The translations under genes were made by a program, and so were the position numbers. From IMG/VR virus record IMGVR_UViG_3300047470_000343, positions 1-64,000 of that record: a stretch of DNA of 64,000 nucleotides. One strand, given 5' to 3'. This document shows positions 24,562 through 31,996 of the stretch, in pieces (the first letter of the stretch is position 1; every line of letters begins with the position of its first letter). The notes under the pieces were generated by a model. It was not told the origin of the DNA. It was given only the letters and a program-made list of their open reading frames with translations, and did not search any database. The DNA comes from a virus.

Positions 24562-25194
24562 TTACTGTCCCGGCGTGAACAGATGCCCGCACTCCGGGCA
24601 GCACACGTTCTGGGAGCGCTCGTTGTCGCCGCTGTCGCCGTACCCGCGGTCGTCGAAGTCCTCACCGGTCAGGCGCTCCTGGGTTTCGTCGTCCTCGCCC
24701 GCAGGGCCTTGGGGCAGCTTCTCGGGGTCGACCTGCCGCAGGAGCTGTTCCATCTCGTCGTCGGTGTAGGCGAGCGAGTCGAACAGGTCGGCGTCGGACG
24801 TCGCGAGGTCTTCGAGGATCTCGGCGAGTGCAGCGGGGTACCAGCCGCCCGCCTCGCCCAGTCGGTTGAGGAGGATGAGCACGGCGTGCGCTTCACGGTC
24901 GTGGCTGGAGTACCAACCGCGGGTCACGGGCACCAGCCATCCGCCGTCGTCGTCCACCAGCAGCCCGTCGGGCATGGACTCGCCGCGGACCTGCATCTCG
25001 ATCAGCGCGGCGCGGCGGCCGTGCCCGGCGATCGTCAGGCCGGTGCGTTCGTCGACCACAGGCGTGTTGATGAACCCGTGCTCGATGATGCTCGCAATGA
25101 TCCGCTCGATCTCGTGCTTCTTCGGGTTCGCGGGGTCCGGCGGCAGGTCGGTCAGCGGGATGTACGAGATGTAGCGGGGCGCCTCAAGTGGCAT
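24562..25194 (-). CDS. ParB-nuclease-domain protein with C-terminal zinc finger
   Basis: A 210-residue protein. The N-terminal 80 residues match the ParB/Srx-like fold: Leu-Pro-Pro-Asp-Pro-Ala-Asn-Pro-Lys-Lys-His, then Ile-Glu-His-Gly-Phe-Ile-Asn-Thr-Pro-Val and the Gly-His-Gly-Arg-Arg-Ala-Ala-Leu box, which in ParB binds nucleotide. No ParB helix-turn-helix follows. The last residues form Cys-Cys-x-x-Cys with Gly-His, a possible zinc knuckle. Genes of this type often sit beside terminase or methyltransferase genes in actinophages. It is unlikely to be the partition partner, since parA is 24 kb away with its own partner. Confidence 0.75.
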   Translation of the reverse strand: MPLEAPRYISYIPLTDLPPDPANPKKHEIERIIASIIEHGFINTPVVDERTGLTIAGHGRRAALIEMQVRGESMPDGLLVDDDGGWLVPVTRGWYSSHDREAHAVLILLNRLGEAGGWYPAALAEILEDLATSDADLFDSLAYTDDEMEQLLRQVDPEKLPQGPAGEDDETQERLTGEDFDDRGYGDSGDNERSQNVCCPECGHLFTPGQ

Positions 25195-25227
25195 GTGCTG
25201 CGGCTCCTGACGCGCAGTGGGTGAGAG

Positions 25228-25488
25228 GTGGGGAGCGGCCAGCGGCCTCGCGAGCCCGCGGACTTCTACCGCGGCATCCCGGCTCGCTACCGGGACATGC
25301 CGTCATGGCCTGGCCGTCGGGCCGCTCCCCATGGCCGGCGTCGCCTCACAAGTCCGGAAGAGACGGCGCCGGTGCCCGCAGCGGGTCCGGCGGAACGCGT
25401 CTCCGCCGGGCTCACTGAGGGCGAGGCGGAACGTAAGCCACGACGCGCGCTTGTGTCTTGCGCTCCGCCTCTGGCAAATGCCGGTTGA
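25228..25488 (+). CDS. Possible small basic protein (weak)
   Basis: An 86-codon frame from GTG 25228 with high third-position GC over its first half and a protein-like opening (Phe-Tyr-Arg-Gly-Ile-Pro). The ribosome binding site is poor and the second half loses the codon bias. It lies opposite a hairpin (25273-25301) in the gap upstream of the ParB-like gene. It may be only leader DNA. Confidence 0.25.
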   Translation: MGSGQRPREPADFYRGIPARYRDMPSWPGRRAAPHGRRRLTSPEETAPVPAAGPAERVSAGLTEGEAERKPRRALVSCAPPLANAG

Positions 25489-25503
25489 CCTGGTGTACGT
25501 TTG
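25484..25503 (+). promoter_or_regulatory. Early promoter-like box of the replication operon
   Basis: GTTGACCTGGTGTACGTTTG fits the shared box. The loop of hairpin H7 begins 33 nt after TTGA, as at 13471 and 5860. Confidence 0.6.
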
Positions 25504-25539
25504 CCCGGTGTAGCTGTACGAGCGAACAGCCGCACCGGG
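25504..25539 (+). promoter_or_regulatory. ACGAGCGA-loop hairpin H7
   Basis: Inner stem GCTGT / ACAGC around ACGAGCGA, a 2 x 2 internal loop, then outer stem CCCGGTG / CACCGGG. The longest copy. It is 115 nt upstream of the first gene of the replication operon. Confidence 0.82.
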
Positions 25540-25653
25540 TCTGTTGTAACGAATTCCGGCCTCACTCCGTCCATAGGGCGAGAGATCAACCGGCGGCAGA
25601 CCCCCAGCTCCAAAGCCGGTACGACACCGGCACGCCAGAAGGGGATGACCTGC

Positions 25654-26229
25654 ATGTCCGAGGAAACGTCGAGCGGCGCGTCCGAGCAGACGCCGCCCGA
25701 GCCGACCCCCCAGGAACTCGCGCTGCGCGCCGCCTTGGCGTACCGCGTGATGGCCTGGTGGGAAGCCATGTGTGGCCCGATCATCAAGACCAACGCCGAG
25801 CGGATCCGGGACACCCCCGGAATGCTGACCACCCTGGCCGAGGTCGACGGCGCCCGGGTTGCGACGTTCACCGAGAGCAAGAGGCGCCCGTTCTTCGAGA
25901 TCACCGACCGGGACAAGTTCTTTGACTGGGCGGACGAGCAGGGCGAGACCGAGTGGGTCATCCGCAAGTCCTTCGAGAACGCGATCCTCAAGAAGCGTGC
26001 CCGGTGGAACGCGGCGACCGGTGAAGCGGTCGACTCCATCACCGGCGAGGTGATCCCCGGCGTGGTCCAGAACCCGGGCGGGGCGCACATCTCCGTACTG
26101 CCCACGTTCACGGACGCCGGGGCGGAACTCCTCGACAACGCCCTGAACGCCATCTTCGGGCAGGCTGCTGCCGCCCTGCCGATGCTCGGCGCGGCCCCGG
26201 CCGCCGAGGACGCGGAGGCCGGCGCATGA
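25654..26229 (+). CDS. Hypothetical early protein heading the replication operon
   Basis: A 191-residue protein. ATG 25654 has AGAAGGGG 9 nt upstream; ATG 25645 is too close to it. Helical N-terminal half; the middle has Phe-Phe-Asp-Trp-Ala-Asp-Glu-Gln-Gly and a Lys-Lys-Arg-Ala-Arg-Trp segment. The tail is Ala-rich. It overlaps the WhiB gene by 4 nt (ATGA). Role unknown. Confidence 0.7.
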   Translation: MSEETSSGASEQTPPEPTPQELALRAALAYRVMAWWEAMCGPIIKTNAERIRDTPGMLTTLAEVDGARVATFTESKRRPFFEITDRDKFFDWADEQGETEWVIRKSFENAILKKRARWNAATGEAVDSITGEVIPGVVQNPGGAHISVLPTFTDAGAELLDNALNAIFGQAAAALPMLGAAPAAEDAEAGA

Positions 26230-26519
26230 GCACGGCACCCAACTTCCGCTTCGCGCCCTGCGCCACCGTCGACCCCGAGGCCATGTTCCCGCTCCCGACG
26301 GACGAGGACGGCGTCGCCGCAGCCAAGCGGATATGCGGAGACTGCGACTTCCGCGCCCAGTGCCTGGAGTGGGCCCTGTCGCCCACCACCCGGGCCAACG
26401 AGGGCGTGTTCGGCGGCGCGTCGGAGAACGAGCGGCGCCGGATGAAGCGCGGCCGCAAGGTCCCGTACCGGATCGGCCCCATGCCCTCGAAGCAGCAGCG
26501 CCACGCCATCGACGCATGA
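26226..26519 (+). CDS. WhiB-family iron-sulfur regulator
   Basis: A 97-residue protein with the WhiB signature: Cys12, then Cys37-x2-Cys40-x5-Cys46, which hold a [4Fe-4S] cluster, followed by Gly-Val-Phe-Gly-Gly (60-64), a form of the usual G[VI]WGG turn, and a basic end that contacts DNA. WhiB proteins bind sigma-A and change promoter choice. Phage WhiB copies are known from actinophages such as TM4, where they dampen host WhiB2 and affect superinfection. Placed early in the replication operon and coupled to both neighbours. Confidence 0.9.
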   Translation: MSTAPNFRFAPCATVDPEAMFPLPTDEDGVAAAKRICGDCDFRAQCLEWALSPTTRANEGVFGGASENERRRMKRGRKVPYRIGPMPSKQQRHAIDA

Positions 26520-26584
26520 CCACTGATCGGCCGTCCACCCCCGGCGTCAGCCGGGGGGCCGGGCACCACACGCAAGGAACCGCC

Positions 26585-26908
26585 GTGATCTCTCCAGACC
26601 TTCGCCTGCGGCTGATCGACCAGGCCACCGACCAACTGGGCGCCGAGCTCAGTCAGACCACGCTGGCCCTGTACGTGCGCCACCTGCGCCGCACCGACCT
26701 CGACGTCACCGAGTGGCACCGCTGCGCCGACCTCGCCGAGTCCGGCCAGTGCAGCCACCACCAAGCGCGCGTTGCTGCCGCCCAACTCGTCCGCGCCGGA
26801 CTGCTGGAGCGCACCAACGTCCCGCGCCGCGTCCGCGGGCAAGACGGCCGCTACACCGCCTACCGGCTCGTCCTGCCCGCCCACGGTCAAGAAGGAGCGG
26901 CGCTGTGA
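26585..26908 (+). CDS. Small winged-helix DNA-binding protein
   Basis: A 107-residue protein. GTG 26585 has AAGGA 6 nt upstream; an ATG at 26516 overlapping the WhiB stop would add 23 unstructured residues. Residues about 35-100 form a winged helix (Ala-Asp-Leu-Ala-Glu-Ser-Gly-Gln-Cys-Ser then Leu-Leu-Glu-Arg and a basic wing). Stop overlaps the next start (GTGA). Probably a repressor or replication accessory factor. Confidence 0.65.
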   Translation: MISPDLRLRLIDQATDQLGAELSQTTLALYVRHLRRTDLDVTEWHRCADLAESGQCSHHQARVAAAQLVRAGLLERTNVPRRVRGQDGRYTAYRLVLPAHGQEGAAL

Positions 26909-27963
26909 TCGACCCCATGGACGAGCTCGACGAGCAGCTCGAAGTCGTCGCCGGGCGCAAGGCCCCGTACAGCACCGTCCCGGACTGGGTGACCCTGTTC
27001 CCCGGGAAGGCGCTGTCCCCGACCGCCAAGGCCGTGTACGCAGTGCTGGCCATGCACGTCAACGTCTCCAAGCGCGATGACGCGTGCTGGCCCTCGCGCA
27101 AGGAGATCGCCAACATTCTCGGCTTCTCGCGCGAGCAGTCCGTGGACAAGTACCTCGAAGAACTCGACTCCGTGGACGCCATCGAGCGCGAGCCGGTGAC
27201 CCGCCCCAACGGCGCCCGCGGCGTGCGGTACATCGTCCACCAGACGCCGCCCCCCGGGTTCAAGGGGGAGCAGACCATCGCCGAGTACTACATGCGCCGC
27301 CGCAAGGAGCGCGCCGAGGAGGGCACCCCCAAGCCGGGCCGCCCCCGCAAGACCGCTGCGCCGGCCGCCGCGCCCGCGCCCAAGGACACCCCGGCCGCGG
27401 AGGCGCCCGAGGAGAAGCCGACGGCCGCCCGGAGGGCCCCGGCCAAGAAGACCGCTCCGGCCAAGACGACCGCCGCGAAGAAGGCGCCCGCGAAGAAGGC
27501 CGCCGCTGCGAAGCCCGAGCCGAAAGAGCTCACCCCCGAGCAGCAGGCCCTCAAGAAGCTCGTGGACGCCGCAGCCGACGGTTGGTGGACGGAAGCCAAG
27601 CGGCTCGTCGAGGAGAAGAAGATGGGCCCGCTCATGGGCAGCCCGCGGGCGAGGAGCGGCTACTTCCTGAACCTGCGCACCCGGATTCAGGAAGCGTTCG
27701 AGGCCGGATACGACCGATACGCCGTCTGGCACGCCCTGCACGCGGTGGGCGAGTGGTCCCCCGCGAAGCGCGAGTTCGACCGCGCGCTCCGGGCGGCCGC
27801 CGGGATCGACGTGCCCGGTCGGCGCAGGAACGGCCCCACCCCCCTGTTCCGCAACGACCAGTGGAAGCAGGACAAGCCCACCCACGACACGACCACCCCG
27901 GCCACGACCGGCCCGGCGCGGCCGAACCTCGACGCGTTCGGCGTCGACGCCCAGCCTGCGTAA
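26905..27963 (+). CDS. Replication initiator-like winged-helix protein
   Basis: A 352-residue protein from GTG 26905 behind GAAGGAG. The N-terminal 110 residues form a winged helix of the replication-initiator type (Leu-Ser-Pro-Thr-Ala-Lys-Ala-Val-Tyr, then Trp-Pro-Ser-Arg-Lys-Glu-Ile-Ala). A Lys/Ala/Pro linker like histone H1 tails (about 135-205) joins a helical C-terminal domain (about 210-300). It lies directly before a DnaC-like ATPase, the order used by phage initiator/loader pairs. It may bind the repeat array at about 32 kb; that link is inference. Confidence 0.75.
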   Translation: MIDPMDELDEQLEVVAGRKAPYSTVPDWVTLFPGKALSPTAKAVYAVLAMHVNVSKRDDACWPSRKEIANILGFSREQSVDKYLEELDSVDAIEREPVTRPNGARGVRYIVHQTPPPGFKGEQTIAEYYMRRRKERAEEGTPKPGRPRKTAAPAAAPAPKDTPAAEAPEEKPTAARRAPAKKTAPAKTTAAKKAPAKKAAAAKPEPKELTPEQQALKKLVDAAADGWWTEAKRLVEEKKMGPLMGSPRARSGYFLNLRTRIQEAFEAGYDRYAVWHALHAVGEWSPAKREFDRALRAAAGIDVPGRRRNGPTPLFRNDQWKQDKPTHDTTTPATTGPARPNLDAFGVDAQPA

Positions 27964-27974
27964 GTGAGACGAGA

Positions 27975-28802
27975 ATGGAGCCGGACGACATGGCGATGAT
28001 GGCGACTGCGCCCGACGTGGACATCGCAGGCATGGCCCCCGTGGGCGGCAGCATCGGGAAGTTGGCCGCCATCCTGCAACGGAGGGGCTTGGACCCCGCC
28101 GCGGCACGCTTCACCGAGGACCGGCCCGACGACACCGACGAGTACCAGACGCAGGTGTACCGGCAGGCATGGGAGAACTCCCTGCGCCGCTCCGAGCACC
28201 ACGACTACCTGCGCTACCAACTCGCCAACCTCGAAGAGGACGAGCGGGAATTCCTCCAGACGTACGTCGACCAGCACGTCGCCGTACGGAAGATGCAGCG
28301 GCAGCAGAACAAGCTGCCGCCGGAGGAGCGTCAGCACCTGCGCCCCAACATCCTCAACGTGATCCTTGCCGGAAGCGTGGGGGCGGGGAAGACGGTCGCG
28401 GCCGCGGCCGCCGCCCGGTACGCCGTCGACAACGGCCTGATGGCCCGGTTCGTGCCGCACACCCTCTATCTGGACTGGCTGCGCCCGGACCGTGCCCCGT
28501 CGGGGATGACGGCGCTCAGCGTGGTCGAGTTCTACGAGCGGTGCGACCTCCTCGTACTGGACGACCTGGGGCACGAGATGGAGCAGTACGCCACCAACCA
28601 CGTGCGCACCAAGACGTCCGAGCTGATCACCGCGCGGATCAACTCCAACCGGCCGACCCTGTTCACCACGAACCTGACGTCGGAACAGATCACTGAAGTC
28701 CTCGGCGACGCGCTGTTCTCCCGGATCGGGATGCGCGCCGAGGTCTGGGAGATGACCGGAGTCGACCGCAGGCAGCCGAAACAGTGGGGCAAACGCCGCT
28801 AA
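27975..28802 (+). CDS. DnaC/IstB-like AAA+ helicase loader
   Basis: A 275-residue protein with Walker A Ala-Gly-Ser-Val-Gly-Ala-Gly-Lys-Thr (132-140), Walker B Leu-Leu-Val-Leu-Asp-Asp (192-197) and a sensor-1-like Thr-Thr-Asn. The N-terminal 120 residues are charged and helical, as in loaders that grip the replicative helicase. DnaC-type proteins load DnaB at the origin using ATP. The start could also be ATG 27990. It follows the initiator-like gene by 11 nt. Confidence 0.85.
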   Translation: MEPDDMAMMATAPDVDIAGMAPVGGSIGKLAAILQRRGLDPAAARFTEDRPDDTDEYQTQVYRQAWENSLRRSEHHDYLRYQLANLEEDEREFLQTYVDQHVAVRKMQRQQNKLPPEERQHLRPNILNVILAGSVGAGKTVAAAAAARYAVDNGLMARFVPHTLYLDWLRPDRAPSGMTALSVVEFYERCDLLVLDDLGHEMEQYATNHVRTKTSELITARINSNRPTLFTTNLTSEQITEVLGDALFSRIGMRAEVWEMTGVDRRQPKQWGKRR

Positions 28803-28869
28803 CCGCGCTGGTAGCGGAATGGATCGGTGACGCGGGGCCGCGGGTGATCTACCCTGGGCGATTGCACCG

Positions 28870-28891
28870 GGCGCTCACGAGCGAGGGCGCC
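28870..28891 (+). promoter_or_regulatory. ACGAGCGA-loop hairpin H8
   Basis: Stem GGCGCTC / GGGCGCC (7 bp with one T-G pair) around ACGAGCGA, 24 nt before GTG 28916. A -10-like TACCCT with GTGACG 16 nt before it precedes the hairpin; this promoter does not match the shared early box. Confidence 0.75.
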
Positions 28892-28915
28892 TGACTGACG
28901 CTCAGGAGGACACCC

Positions 28916-30124
28916 GTGGCCCAGTCGCATACCGTCACGGCGCTACCGCGCCGGGCTCTCGCCAACATGAGCGAGAAGGAACTACGAGCGGCGGAACGCA
29001 CGCTCGCGAACGGCACTTGGGCCATCACCGTCGGGGCGATCGTGCTCAGCATGATCACAGTGACGCCTCTCGTCATGATGGTCACCCCCGACAAGTACGA
29101 CTGGACCGCGCCGATTCTGCCGCTCGTCGTGGACGCCGCCGTGGTCATCGTCATCCGCCTCGACGCGATCATCAGCCGACTCGGTGACACCGGAGGCTTC
29201 TGGCCGGCACTGCTGCGCTGGATGACCGGCGCCATGACCGTGGCCCTGAACGTCGGCCTGTCCTGGCTTCACGGCGACTGGGTCGGCGTCGCCGTGCACT
29301 CGGTCGCCCCACTTCTCCTCATCGTCACGGCCGAGTCCTCGCTCGCCTACCGCCGGGCGATCACGCGCTCCCTCGACCGCATCGCCGGCGAGGCGGAGAA
29401 GGCAGCCGAGAAGAAGCGCGCCGACGCCAACGCCGCCGCAGAGAAGCAGCGCGTGGAGCGCGAGCGGGAAGACGACCGCCAGGAAGCCAAGGCCCAGGCT
29501 ATCCGCGAGCGAGCCGAGAAGCAGGAGCAGGACCGCCAGGAGGGCGAGGAGCGGCGGCTCCGCGAAGAGCGCGAGTACGAGCGGCAGATGGAGCAGGACC
29601 GGGCGGACCGCGAGGAGCGGCAGAAGCAGCAGGAGCGTGACCACCTTCTCCGGCTGGAGCAGGAGCGCACCGCCCGGGACGCCGCCGCGCGCCAGGCCGA
29701 ACAGGCGAGGGAGGAGCGCGAGCGCAAGGAGGCCGCTGCCGCTGCTGCTCGCGCGGCCGCGGAGAAGGCGGTGTCTCGCCAGCCGGTCACGGTCGCGGCC
29801 GAGTCGGTGAAGCCGCGTCGAGTGGTGATCCGGGACGTGAGCGTGGACGAGTTCCCCGGCCTGGGTGACGACGAGAAGGAAGCTGCGCTGTACGCGATCT
29901 ACCGGCAGGCCCGGGATGAGAGCGCGTACGAGGACTGGGCAGATGACCCGCGCTTCAAGCAGGGTGGCGATCTGAACGGTTCCCAGCTCGGTGTCCGGCT
30001 CGGGCGTACGCCCGCGGCGGGCCGTACCAACGTGAAGCCCAAGTTCGAGCGTTGGTACAAGGAGGAGTTGGAGAGGCGGCAGCAGGAGGCCGGCGTCGAG
30101 GAGAAGGAGCTCGTGTCGGCCTGA
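28916..30124 (+). CDS. DUF2637 membrane protein with coiled coil
   Basis: A 402-residue protein from GTG 28916 behind CAGGAGGA. The N-terminus has four transmembrane helices within about residues 35-140, matching DUF2637, a family common on Streptomyces plasmids and integrative elements. A long Glu/Arg/Gln/Lys coiled coil (about 150-285) and a small C-terminal domain with helix-turn-helix-like spacing follow. A role in plasmid transfer or cell spread has been suggested for such proteins in Streptomyces elements, but is not proven. It supports plasmid-like life. Confidence 0.8.
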   Translation: MAQSHTVTALPRRALANMSEKELRAAERTLANGTWAITVGAIVLSMITVTPLVMMVTPDKYDWTAPILPLVVDAAVVIVIRLDAIISRLGDTGGFWPALLRWMTGAMTVALNVGLSWLHGDWVGVAVHSVAPLLLIVTAESSLAYRRAITRSLDRIAGEAEKAAEKKRADANAAAEKQRVEREREDDRQEAKAQAIRERAEKQEQDRQEGEERRLREEREYERQMEQDRADREERQKQQERDHLLRLEQERTARDAAARQAEQAREERERKEAAAAAARAAAEKAVSRQPVTVAAESVKPRRVVIRDVSVDEFPGLGDDEKEAALYAIYRQARDESAYEDWADDPRFKQGGDLNGSQLGVRLGRTPAAGRTNVKPKFERWYKEELERRQQEAGVEEKELVSA

Positions 30125-30142
30125 CTCTCTCAGTACCAAGTC

Positions 30143-30182
30143 GCGGCGGGCGCCCGGGAGTCACCGGGCGCCCGCCGCTTTT
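30143..30182 (+). terminator. Rho-independent terminator after DUF2637 gene
   Basis: A perfect 15-bp stem (GCGGCGGGCGCCCGG and complement), 6-nt loop and TTTT tract, 19 nt after the stop at 30124. Confidence 0.9.
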
Positions 30183-30275
30183 GTGTGCCCACACCCCTCC
30201 CCCTCGTGACTGTCCACATGTAAACTGTAATCCAGCGCAATGGCGGGGACGTAAGCCCAACCAGCCGCGCAACAT

Positions 30276-30299
30276 GCCCCGGCACGAGCGAGCCGGGGC
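30276..30299 (+). promoter_or_regulatory. ACGAGCGA-loop hairpin H9
   Basis: A perfect 8-bp stem GCCCCGGC / GCCGGGGC around ACGAGCGA, in the ERF leader. The promoter upstream (TAAACT/TGTAAT near 30224-30232) is not of the shared box type. Confidence 0.85.
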
Positions 30300-30335
30300 G
30301 CCACGCTCCGCAGGACAACAGGAGGACGGTCGACC

Positions 30336-31895
30336 ATGACCGCAGGCACCGCCGAGAAGGCCCCCGACGAGACCGCCCCCGAGCCCGCCGAACAGTGGCC
30401 CCCCACCCGGCATCTCACCGTCGACGAGGCCATGGTGGCTGTCATGCGCGAGATCGGCGGCGTCGGCAAGAATGGGTGGAACAAGGCCCACGAGTACCAC
30501 TTTCGCGCCCAAGAGGACATCGTGGCTGCCGTCCGCGTGCCGATGGCCAAGTACGGGCTGCGGATGCTTCCCCGCGTCATTGAGCAGCAGCATTTTCTGC
30601 GCGGCCGGTCCAACGTCGCCATCCTGACGATGGAGTACGTCGTGCGCGGCCCGGGTGGCGACGTGATGGAGCCGTCCATCATCGTCGTCGGCGAGGGCGC
30701 GGACGTCTCCGACAAGGCGTCGAACAAGGCGATGACGGCGGCCAAGAAGTACGCGCTCGTCCAGGCCTTCGAGATCGCCAGCGAGAACGTTGCCGACGGA
30801 GACCGCGAAAGCCCGGAAAGCCTGGCCACGCCGCTCGACCCGTACGTCGAGGAACTCATGAAGCGGAGCGTCTGGTGCGACCGCGGTGCGCTCGGTGTTC
30901 TCCGTCAGCGCGCCATGGAGAACGGGCACGCCCACCTGGTGATGCAGGACGGATCGGGTAGGACGCTGCTCCAGACCATCGAGGCCCGCGGCGACGAACT
31001 CCTCGCGCAGCAGCGGGACGCCGAGCAGAAGCAGCGCGCAGCAGGAGAAGCGGCCTCCGGCGATCAGCCGCGGGCCGATCAGCCGGAGTACCACCGGTCG
31101 TCGCCTGACGGCGATGTCTGGGACCGGCCGCCGGCCAACTCGCCGAAGCGCCCGCAGCCCGCGCCCGCGCCGGAGCAGAACCTGCCCGACCCGCAGGAGA
31201 TCGAGGGGCGTCTCGCCGACGCCGTGAAGGACCCGGCGACCGCGGTGAAGGCGCTGAACGACATCCGCAAGCACTACACGCCCGCCGTACTCAAGATGGT
31301 CCAGGTCCCGACGCAATGGGGGCAGGTGGACGGGAACTCGGCGATCACGTTCGCGCTGAGGGAGGTCGCACAGCAGGGCGCTCGACCGGCCCCGGCCGCC
31401 CGCCCCGCGGTCGAGGCGCCCCCGCGGGCCCCGGAGCCCGAGCCGGAGCCGGAGGAGGCGCCCCAGGCCCCCGAGCGGCCGGAGGCCGTGCAGCCGGAGC
31501 CGGAGGCCGCGGCGGCGGCCGAGAAGGAGCCGGAGAAGCCGACGTGGCCGCCAGTGCGGGAGTTTGCCCCGGCGCCTGACGGCCAGAGCAAGACGGAGCG
31601 GGCCCGCTGGCTGCTCGATCGGGAAGCCGAGTTCCAGGCGCAGGTGCTCGGGATGCTCACGCTGGAGTACGTCGCGGATCTCCTCCCGGCCGGAGCGACC
31701 GGCATCGAGGACATCCCCGGCAACGTGAAGCTCCAGAACCTCATTGTCGAGAACCGTCCGCGGGTGGTCGCCGCTCTGATCGGAGCGGGGATGAAGCGGC
31801 AGGCCGAGGAGTACGCCGCCTTGGGTGAGCGAGCACCGGCGCGGAACATCGAAGCCATCATCAGGAGCGCGCTCTCGTTGCAGTCGAGTCTCTGA
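30336..31895 (+). CDS. ERF-family single-strand annealing recombinase
   Basis: A 519-residue protein. ATG 30336 follows CAGGAGGA. The ERF domain covers about residues 18-165: Met-Ala-Lys-Tyr-Gly-Leu then Gly-Glu-Gly-Ala-Asp-Val-Ser-Asp-Lys-Ala-Ser-Asn-Lys-Ala and Thr-Ala-Ala-Lys-Lys-Tyr-Ala-Leu. ERF proteins anneal single strands during phage recombination and replication-end repair, usually with an SSB. The middle and C-terminal thirds are Pro/Glu/Ala-rich with two small helical domains, making the protein about twice the usual length. It stands alone behind its own promoter and hairpin. Confidence 0.88.
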   Translation: MTAGTAEKAPDETAPEPAEQWPPTRHLTVDEAMVAVMREIGGVGKNGWNKAHEYHFRAQEDIVAAVRVPMAKYGLRMLPRVIEQQHFLRGRSNVAILTMEYVVRGPGGDVMEPSIIVVGEGADVSDKASNKAMTAAKKYALVQAFEIASENVADGDRESPESLATPLDPYVEELMKRSVWCDRGALGVLRQRAMENGHAHLVMQDGSGRTLLQTIEARGDELLAQQRDAEQKQRAAGEAASGDQPRADQPEYHRSSPDGDVWDRPPANSPKRPQPAPAPEQNLPDPQEIEGRLADAVKDPATAVKALNDIRKHYTPAVLKMVQVPTQWGQVDGNSAITFALREVAQQGARPAPAARPAVEAPPRAPEPEPEPEEAPQAPERPEAVQPEPEAAAAAEKEPEKPTWPPVREFAPAPDGQSKTERARWLLDREAEFQAQVLGMLTLEYVADLLPAGATGIEDIPGNVKLQNLIVENRPRVVAALIGAGMKRQAEEYAALGERAPARNIEAIIRSALSLQSSL

Positions 31896-31908
31896 CGTGG
31901 CGTGACGT

Positions 31909-31943
31909 GTCCAGGGGTGCGGCCCTTCCGGCGGCCCCTGGAC
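31909..31943 (+). terminator. Terminator-like hairpin after ERF gene
   Basis: GTCCAGGGG pairs with CCCCTGGAC around an inner GGCC pair. TGACG units before it and (CGTCA)4 after it extend a broken outer stem. Confidence 0.65.
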
Positions 31944-31966
31944 GCTTGATCCGCTCTTCGGCTTCG

Positions 31967-31986
31967 CGTCACGTCACGTCACGTCA
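31967..31986. repeat. (CGTCA)4 tandem repeat
   Basis: Four exact tandem copies of CGTCA next to the GGTTCGCC array. The reverse unit TGACG occurs at 31893 and 31903 and in the inverted repeat at 1-42. Confidence 0.8.
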
Positions 31987-31996
31987 TTGAGAGGGG

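Noticed and set aside
25273-25301. Hairpin with CCCGG stem and TAGCGAG loop upstream of the ParB-like gene
   Set aside because: It looks like the leader hairpins but the loop is different and one base shorter; I left it out of the ACGAGCGA set.
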